Source: Streptomyces griseoincarnatus | GTDB lineage: Bacteria > Actinomycetota > Actinomycetes > Streptomycetales > Streptomycetaceae | Length of the DNA: 64,000 bases | Direction: 5' to 3' | Assembly: GCA_014649575.1 (NCBI GenBank) | Contig: BMTH01000018.1 | Coordinates: 62,001-126,000 of the forward strand | In this document: in pieces, positions 40,701-49,700 of the stretch | How positions within the stretch are numbered: the stretch's first letter is position 1 | How the letters are laid out: every line of letters begins with the position of its first letter | Position numbers and translations under genes: made by a program | Notes under the pieces: generated by a model | Databases searched by the model: none | What the model saw: only the letters and a program-made list of their open reading frames with translations | Told to the model about the DNA's origin: nothing

Positions 40701-43700
40701 CCGCGCGCGCAGCCGCTCCCCGCAACCAGGCCCCGAGCACCGCAACAGCGCCGCGCCGCCCTGGGTCATGGCGCGTATCCGCTACGCCGAGGAGTCCCTC
40801 GCCTTCGACAAGCGACTGGGTGAGTACCTGGCCGAGCACGAGGCCGTCGTCGCCGAGTACCGCAAGATGGCGAACGCGGCGTGGAAGACGGCGCGCGAGC
40901 GGCACCCCCGCGGCCTCGGCGTGTTCGGCGACACCAGCAAGTACAAGGCCGGCGTCGTCGGCACCTCCCGCCCCGCGCTGCAACAGGTGCTGCGCAGCGG
41001 CAACCTGCGCGAGCTGGTGGCGTTGCTCTACGAGGGCATCTCCAGCGACTTCGTGCCCGACATGCTCGGCGGCAGGGAGGAGCAGCACCCAGAGATCGCC
41101 GAGGAGCGGCCGAGCCGCCGGCAGCGCGAGACCCATGCCGAGTTCGAGCGACGCGCCAAGGAGATTCTCGCCTCGCCCGACCTGACCCCCGCGCAGAAGA
41201 AGGAGGCGGTCGAGGAGCTGGAGCGGTCGGTGACGATCCGGACGCGCCCGGAGGACGCGCGCCCGCCGCTCAGCGAGGCCGAACGGCGCATCGCGGTCAA
41301 CGAGCACGGACTGACCTGGCTGCCGGCGACGTCCCTGTACGACATCGCGATGAGTGCCGGCTTCCAGCAGCGCTCGGAGGCGTCGGGCGGCCTGGTGGCG
41401 ACCGGCACCGCCGGATCCACGTATCGCTTCATGCTGCACGCCGCCCGCATGCGGGACCAGTGGGGCGTCGACCTCGACCTCGGACTGATCCGCGCCGGCA
41501 TGCTGGCCGTCTCCCTGACGGTGGACCACCACACCTTCCACGAGGTGATGCGCGGCGCCCAGCTCGCCCTCGACGACATCGCGGACCACGACAGCGCTCT
41601 GGACTACACGGACAACTGGGGCCGGTACTGGCACATCCACCCGTTCGGCGAGCAGGAACTGCGCACCCACGTCGCGCGGGACGGCCGCTTCCCCGACGAG
41701 CACGCGCAGGCCCTCCGCGACGAGCTGGAGGGCGGCACCGGCACCCGTACCGCCATCGCCCTTCCCCACCGTCCGGCAGGGGCCCGCCCCATCCACACCC
41801 GGCCCGCCACCACCGGCCTCAACCACCCCCAGGCGCCGCACCGCACCAACCCTCCCGGCGACCCCGCGACGACGGCTCCGGCCATCTCCCCGGGCGTCGT
41901 CACGCTCCAGGACGTGACGTCCGACGAAGCGGAGCGGCACCGCGAGGCGCTCCTCGACGCGCTGTACGGCCTCGGCGCCCTCGAAGACGTCGACCGGGAG
42001 CGGGCCGCCGAGGCGCTGGAGCGGCTGGACCGACTGCGGGGGGCCGACCCTCGCCTGCGCGGCGGATTCCTGGACCTGGACGCGATGGTCCGCCGGGTGC
42101 TGCTGCTCGGCCCCGCCGAGCAGGTGAACGCCGCGGCCCGCGGCGCCCTGGTACGGCTCATGACGGTCCCCACGTCGGCGGGCGTCACCTCCCTGGACAC
42201 GCTGTCCGCCCACTACCTGGCCCACCGCGGCGTGTTCCACCCGGACTTCCGGTTCACCGACGCCCAAGGCCGCCCCCGCGGCCGGAACTGGACCGGCCGC
42301 GCCCTGCCGGGTGACTTCGACGCGAGCGGCACCGGACGGGTCCGGCGCACCCCCGACGGCACGACCACCGACGACGGTGCCGAGGACGCGCCGTGGCGTC
42401 CCGTGCCCGGCGACCCCGACCCGTACATCGTGCTGGCCTCCGGCCGGGACGGCGCGGTCGTGGTGCGCGGGCTCGGCGGGTTCACGCGCTCCGTACCGGC
42501 CGAGGTGCTGCGCGAACTGCTGGCCCTCGACCAGGATCTGGCCAACCGGCCCGGCGCGGTCCTGCTCCACGTGGAACGGTCCGGCGCCGCCCCCTCGGAC
42601 CTGCCACGCGCACTGGCCGACCGGCTCGGCCGTGAGGTGTGGGCCGCCACCGGCCGGGCGGGTATCGGACACCTCCCGAGCGCCCCGGGCCGCTCGATGC
42701 TCCTGCTCCTCGACGAGGAGGGGCGGACGACCCGGGGCCAGTGGCTCGCCAGTACACCCGCGGCCCCGGACACCCCGCCCGGCGGGACGGCGGACGACCG
42801 GGTCACCGCTCTCTCCGTCGCCCACGACGGACACCGGTCCACCGGCTACATCTCGATGGATCTCGCCCAGGAGGCGGACGGCGGCTGGTCGCGGACGCTG
42901 GAACACAGCCGCCTCGGATCGGTCACGTCCTACACCTATCTGCGCAGCGGCTACGACCACGGCAGCACCCCCGCCAAGCTGCCCTGGGTCGAACTCGGCC
43001 TGCCGACGCCGTACTTCCCCAACAACCACGGCGCGCCGGGCGCCGTCATGTGGCACACCCCGCAAGGACCGCGGGAGGACGACGGGCCGCGGTTCGCACG
43101 CACGCTCGCCCGCCGCCGCAGCCTCACCTCGCTCGCCCCGGGACACCCCGTGGTGCCGCTCATCTGCTACGCGGCGGCGCGCCCCGGCATCGGCGGCGTC
43201 CTCGGCGGTGACGTCAGCGGACCGCTGCCTTTCGTGCCCGACCCGCTCGCGGTCGTGGCGACCGGCCAGCACATGGCGAACGAGACGGGCCGCACGGTGT
43301 TCGCGACCGTCCTGGCGAACTCGGTGGGCCCGGCCCGGTACAACGACCCCGAGACCTACATCAACCTCGTGACCGACGCGCGCGGCCGCGCTCACCGGTG
43401 GGTCATGTTCCGGCCCGAGCCGGCCGGTGAAGCGCTCGACCGGCGGGCCCGCGCGGCCGGACTGCACACGGGAACGGACCCCGCCCCGGACGCCGTACGG
43501 GAGCGGACCCTGCGGCTCGTGCGGGCACTGCGCGAGATCTTCGGCCCCACGGTCGACGAGAACGCGGAGTACCCGGCACTGCTGCGCGGCATCGGCGCGC
43601 TCGACCTGATGCACGAGGCCGACCCGGCCCTGAACCGCGACGGCGCGCGCCTGTTCACCCTGGACCTGTACGAGCAGATCCTCGCCCGGCACCGCTCGGC

Positions 43701-46700
43701 CGCCCTCCCTCCCGGGCCGGTCACCCCGGACGACCACCGCCGCCTGCTGACCGAGGCCGCAGGCCGCCTCGACAACGGGCAGCGGGGCCCGCTGAGCGAC
43801 TGGCTCGCGCTGCCGCACCTGGCCCACCTGCTGGCGGGCCTCGCCGCGTCCCCGCAGCGCGAACACCTGGCCCGGCAGGTCCTCGGACTCGACGCCACGG
43901 CACCGGTCGGCGAGACCGAGTGGTCGCGGCTGCTGTGGGCGTCGTTCAAGGTGGCCATGGTGACGAGCCGGGTGGACCGGGGCGCGTTCGCAGCCGCCGT
44001 GCTGCACCTGCCCGCCCCCGACCCGGCCCGGTTCGGCGAAGCGGTGACCGTGGCCCGGCAGGCGGCCGCCGTGGGCCGCGACCCGCGCCGGATCCACGAA
44101 CTGGCCGCCCACCACCTGGAGCAGCGGGGCGCACTGGCACCGGAACGGCTCCTGAAGAACGCCGACGGCACCGCTTGGGGCAGGACCCTGGACGGCACGG
44201 ACCGGCCCCAAGGAACGTTCGACCCGGGCGTGATCACCCTGCTCGGGCGCGGGCCCGACGGCTCACTGGTCCCGGTCGGCAGCGAGCCCGCGCCCTGGGC
44301 GACGCAACCGGGCCGCCCCGCCCCCTTCGTCTATGTCGCCGACGGCGACGCCGGCGGGCTCGTGCTCCCGGGTGCGACCCCGGCCGCGGTGCCCGCCCGG
44401 CAGTTCGGCGAACTGGTCTTCCGCGACGCGGAACTGCTCGGCAAGGCCGGCAACACCGAGGTCATCGCCGTGGTCCCGCACGGCAGCCCGGCCGGGACAC
44501 GGCCGCCGGAGGGCAGTCTCCCCGACGAGGGCGCCCGTAACTCGGCCCGCAACTGGTGGACCACCCGCGGCGCCACCACCCTCCACCACGACCCGGCCAC
44601 CGGCACGTACACCGTCGCGATGCTGCCGGGCCCCGACGGGCAGCCGGCCCCGACCGGCACCTGGGACCGGACCGGCCGCCCCAAGGGCGACCCGGTGGCC
44701 GCCACGAGCCCGGTCGCGCCTGCCACCAACTCCGCGGCGACGCTCCGTACGGACGCGCGGGCAGAGCCCGTTCCCGAGGCCGCCGGTGCCCTCTCCGACG
44801 CCTGGGACGCCCACGCGCGGGCGCTGTCCGCACTGGGCGGGGCCATCACCGAGGCGGCTACGAGGGAGAGGGCCGACGGTGACGAGACGCAGGTGGCGGA
44901 CGCCCACGCCGTCGACGTGGCGGGCCGGCGGCTGGAGGACGCCGAGGTACGACTGCGGACCCTGGGTGTCACTCCGGAGGCATTGGGCGCCGCCCGGGAG
45001 ACCGAGCGGGAGACGGGGGAGAGGACCATGGCGCCGCCCGCCCCGAGGGGCGCCGGGGCCCGCCGCTGGATCGCGGACCAGCTGACCGAGGCCGACCTGC
45101 CGCCTGCGCAGTCGCCTCCCGCCGAGGGTGAGACCGTCGGCCTGCGCGACCTGGAGGCGGCGGGTATCACGCCCTCCGTCGGCCAGCGCACCGAGATGAC
45201 GCTGCGCGGCGACGACCGGCTGCCCGCGGCGACGCTGCCGCCCCTCGACCTGGCCCGGATCAGGATGACCGGCCCCGGCACCTGGACGGCTGCGTCGGAC
45301 ACGGCCGCCGCCAACGCGTCACGGCGGCTGTGGGCGCGGGCCTACGCGGACTTCACGGCCGCGGTGCCCGAGGGCACGGACGAGGCCGACGCCTCCCGTG
45401 CGTGGGCCGCCGCCGTCGTCCTGGTCCTTCCGGCCGAGCCGCACGAGGTGCTGGCCGACTCCCGCTACGTGGGCGGGGATTTCCGGGAGGCTGTGCGGAG
45501 GGTCGCGGACCACGCGCTGGCCGAGTCGACGGACGCCGATTCCGCCGCCGAACTCGCCGACGCCCTCCGCGCGGAACTGGGCCTGCACCCGCGCTGGACC
45601 ACGCCCGCCATGGACGCGGAGGCCTCCGTCGAAGGCACGGCGGGGGACACCACGCCGGACGTCGGGACGACCGGCGCCCGGACGACACCGACGCCCGGCA
45701 GGCAGCAGCCGGCGCCCGCGGCCCGGCCGGGGACGGCAGACGGCACGCCCGGTGCCGCGTCGTCGCCGGACGGTCCCGCCCCGGACACCACCGGCCCCGT
45801 CGACGCCGACCTCTCCGTCCTGGACGGTACGGACCTCGACCACGTCGGCCTCGACTTCACCACTTTCGACGTCACCACTTTCGACTTCGATCCGCCCGGC
45901 GACTTGCCCGCTCCGGTCCCTGCCGCCCCGGCCCCCACCGCGCTGGACACGGCCGGCGGGCGGACGGAGTCCGCCACGCCGGGCGTCGAAGCCAAAGCCC
46001 GCTCCTCGTCGGCGGGGGAGCCCATGGAGGGCGTGGAGCTGACCTCGGTGCCCGCGCCCCCTCCCGCCCCCCTGCCCACACCTCCTGGCGCGCCCGCGCC
46101 CACCACCCCCGCCCAGCCGGTGTACACGAGCCCGGCCGCCCCGGTGCCGTCCGCGCTCCCTCCCCGTAGCCTGGTGGCCTACGCGCGGGAGGCGACGGTC
46201 CCGTCCCCGGCCGGCCGGGAGAGCATCGGGCGGCTGGCGCACCAGGTGGCCGCCGCAGGGCTGCACAACCGCCGACAGGGCTGGGCCCCGCCCCGCGTCG
46301 AGGTCACCGGCTACGGCGCCGACGGCCCCGGCAACCGGGGCCTGAAGCGCGCGACGGCCGCACGCAACCACTTCGTGCGACAGCTGACGCAGGCGCTTCA
46401 GCAGTTGCAGCAGCACCTTCCCGCCGACGCCCCGCGACTGACCGCCCAGGACTTCCGCGTCAAGGCGCTGGCCATGAACCGGGTGCCCGACGACTGGACG
46501 GGCACGGGCGCCCTCGCCGGCGTCAGCCGGGCCGACCTCGGGCGGCAGGCGACCATCCGCGTCGTCCAGGCGCCGGACGCGGCCGCGACACAGACCCTCG
46601 ACGCCCTGCGCCGCCGCGACCGCACCCTGCGCCACGGTCCGCTGGACGTCGACGCCCTCGCCTCCCGCGTCCTGCACCTCGTCCCGGGCACCCCTGTGGA

Positions 46701-49700
46701 CCAGGACACCCGCGACGCCCTGTTCGCGATGGTGAACAGGGCAGCCGCGGCCGGCCGCGCGACGAACCTGCCCGCCCTGGCCGCCTTCCACCTCACCGAG
46801 CTGGGCGTGACCGACCCCGGACGAGCCCGCCACTTCACCGCCCACGGCCGCCGCGTACCCGGCCTCAACTGGGACCCCGGAGCCGACCCGGCCGCCGAGC
46901 TGGACACCACCCGCGGCGACGTGCTGGAGGACAACGGGCCCGGCCCGTACGACATCGCGGAGACGCGGCAGAACCCCTGGCCCCAGGGAGTCACCCCGTA
47001 CGTCGTTGCGGCCGGCGGGCGGCACGACAGGGTGGAGGCACTGCTGCCGGACGGCTCGAATCGGGAGCTGGACGTCGACGAGTTCGTGGAGCTCGTCGCG
47101 GCGGACGTGGCACGTGAGCGGCTGCCGAAGGACACGCCGATCGTGCTGGCCGTGCCCTTCGCCGGGGACCAGTACCTCGACCTGCCGCGCAAGCTCGCGG
47201 ACCGCACGGGCCTGACGGTGTGGGCGCACAGCGGCGAGGTGACGCTCAGCTCGGACCAGGGGGTCAGCACCGTCGACACGGTCCGGCGCAGCGGGGCTCC
47301 CGAGGGCGACTGGACCGCGAGCGAGCCCGGTCTTGCACCCGACCCGGACGACGACGTGCCGGACTGGTACCACCAGGTGGCCACCCGTCCCATCGTCAGC
47401 GCGCTGACGGGCAAGCAGATCGGCCGCGCCTCGCACCACGCCGAGGAGTGGGCGAACGACTTCGAGGACGACGACCGCCACCTGGACCGGATGACGACGT
47501 ACGTCCACTACTACCCGGCCACAGGGCGGATCTCCACCGAGCACGAACTGCCGCGTCCGGGCGCGGAGAACGCCGCCTACCGCCTGGACGTGCACGGCTC
47601 GCCCGGCCGCCTCCACCTGGCGATGAGGGACGGCACCGTCAGGCCGGTCGACGAGCGGGAGGCCGGGCCCTGGCTCAGGCGACGCAAGAGCCTGTCGACC
47701 CTGCCGAAGGACCACTGGATCGACTTCGTGGTCTGCTGGAGCGGCGCCCCCGGGGACCGCACCGTCCCCGTGCCGCCGAACACCGCGAGCGACGCCTACG
47801 CCGGCCCGTTCGTCCCCGACCCGCTGAGCAGCCTCTCCCTCGGCCAGCAGCTCGCCAACTCGACCGGCCGCAGCGTCCGGCTGTCCTACGGCTCGCAAGG
47901 CACCCGGAGCCGTGACGGACGCTACACGCGGACCCTGTTCGCCGACGCGCAGGGCCGTCACCGGGCGTGGGCGCTGTTCCGCCCCGACCCCTCGGGCGCC
48001 GACCTCGACCGGCTGGCGGCGGTCGCCGGCCTGAGCACCGACGACGGCGAAATCACCGACGAGATGCGGGCCGGGACGCTGCGTCTGGTACGGGCGCTGC
48101 GGCTGACCTTCGGCCACGACGTGGACGACGCGGCCGACTTCGCGGCGCTGCTGCGCGGGGTGGCCGCCGTGGACCACATGTGGCGCAGCGACACGGACTT
48201 CGACGCCGCAGGCCCGTTCACACTGGACCTGCTCAACCGCGTGGTGGCGGCGCACCCGGAGACGGCGTCCGGGGTGGACCGGGCGGCAGTGCGGCGCGTG
48301 CTGGCCGCGGCGGCGGACCACTGGGCCGCCTGGCCGGGTGACGCACTGGTCGGCTTCGTGGAGGTGCCGGCGATCGAGGCCGCCGCCCAGTGGATGCGGG
48401 ACGGTGACCTGGAGGACGAGGCCGTCACCGCGCTGGACCTGTCCGGCCCGCACAAGGTGGGCGAGGCCGAACGGTCCCGGATGTTCTGGGCCCGGGTCAA
48501 GGCCGAGGAGACCCTGAACGCCCCCGGCACGAACCTCGGAGCCCGCGTGCCCAAGGTGCTCCACCTGCCGCCCGGCACCCGGCCGAACGGCTACCGCGAC
48601 ACCCTGCTCGACCTGCTCACCCGGGCCTTCGCGGCAGGCCGGGACGCCACCGACCCGGACGTGGCGGCCGCCTACGACCTGGACGAGTCCGGGGTGTACG
48701 CCACCACCGGCGTGAGCACGACAGCCGGCGACAGGAGCGGCGACGGACGCGACTACACCGCCGGGCAGACGCCGACGACCATCGACCTGGCCCGGTTCGG
48801 CACGCCCACCGGCGTGCTGGACACACCGTGGGCGGACCGGAAGGGCTCCGCCCCCTACCTCGTACGGGTCACCCCGGACGGCAACGCCCCCGACCTCCTG
48901 GAGCTGACCTTCGACGGGGAGACGCACCGGATCCCGGTCGGCGAGTTCCTCGAACTCCTCGCGCACGACACGTCGTTGACGGGCAAGGAACTGGACGTCC
49001 CGATCGTCCTGGCGTACTCCGTCCACGACGGTGACCCCGGTGACCTCGCCGAGCGGATCGCCCAGCGCCTCGGCCGCACCGTGTGGTGGACCGACTTCCC
49101 GGCGGACCTGTCCACGCCCGGCGCCCCGGGGGAGCCGTTCCTCATCCTGCGGACGACACCGGACGGCGCCGAACCGGACGCCGACGCCTGGAACAAGGCC
49201 CGCCCCGCCCAGGCCACGACTCCCGGTGACGCACCCCGCCCGGTCCAGGCACCCCTCCCGAGGGCCGCGGCCCCGCTCCTGGAATCCTTCCCGGCCCTGA
49301 CCCTGGACGAGGACACGGGCACGGACGAGGACACGGAGAAGGACGAGGACTCGGACTCGGACGCCGGCACCGGCGCGGAGAGGGAGCGCGAAAGGACGGA
49401 ACCACCGGGTGACCGTCCCGCGCCCGCCTGGGTCCTGGCCCGCATCCGCTACGCGCAGGAAGCCCTCCTCTTCGAACAGCGGCTCGCCGCGCACCTGGGT
49501 GAGAACGAGCAGGTCAATGCCGAGTTCGGCAAGGTCGTCCGGGCTTTCTGGGACATCACCCTGCACAACCGGCTCGACTACCGGCTGTTCGGCAGCAGGA
49601 ACCCGCTGTCCGCCGGTGCCGTCGGGCAGAACTACGAGTCCCTCGCACGGGTCGTGGAGACCGGAAACCTGCGTGAGCGGGTCACGTTCCTGTTCAACGG

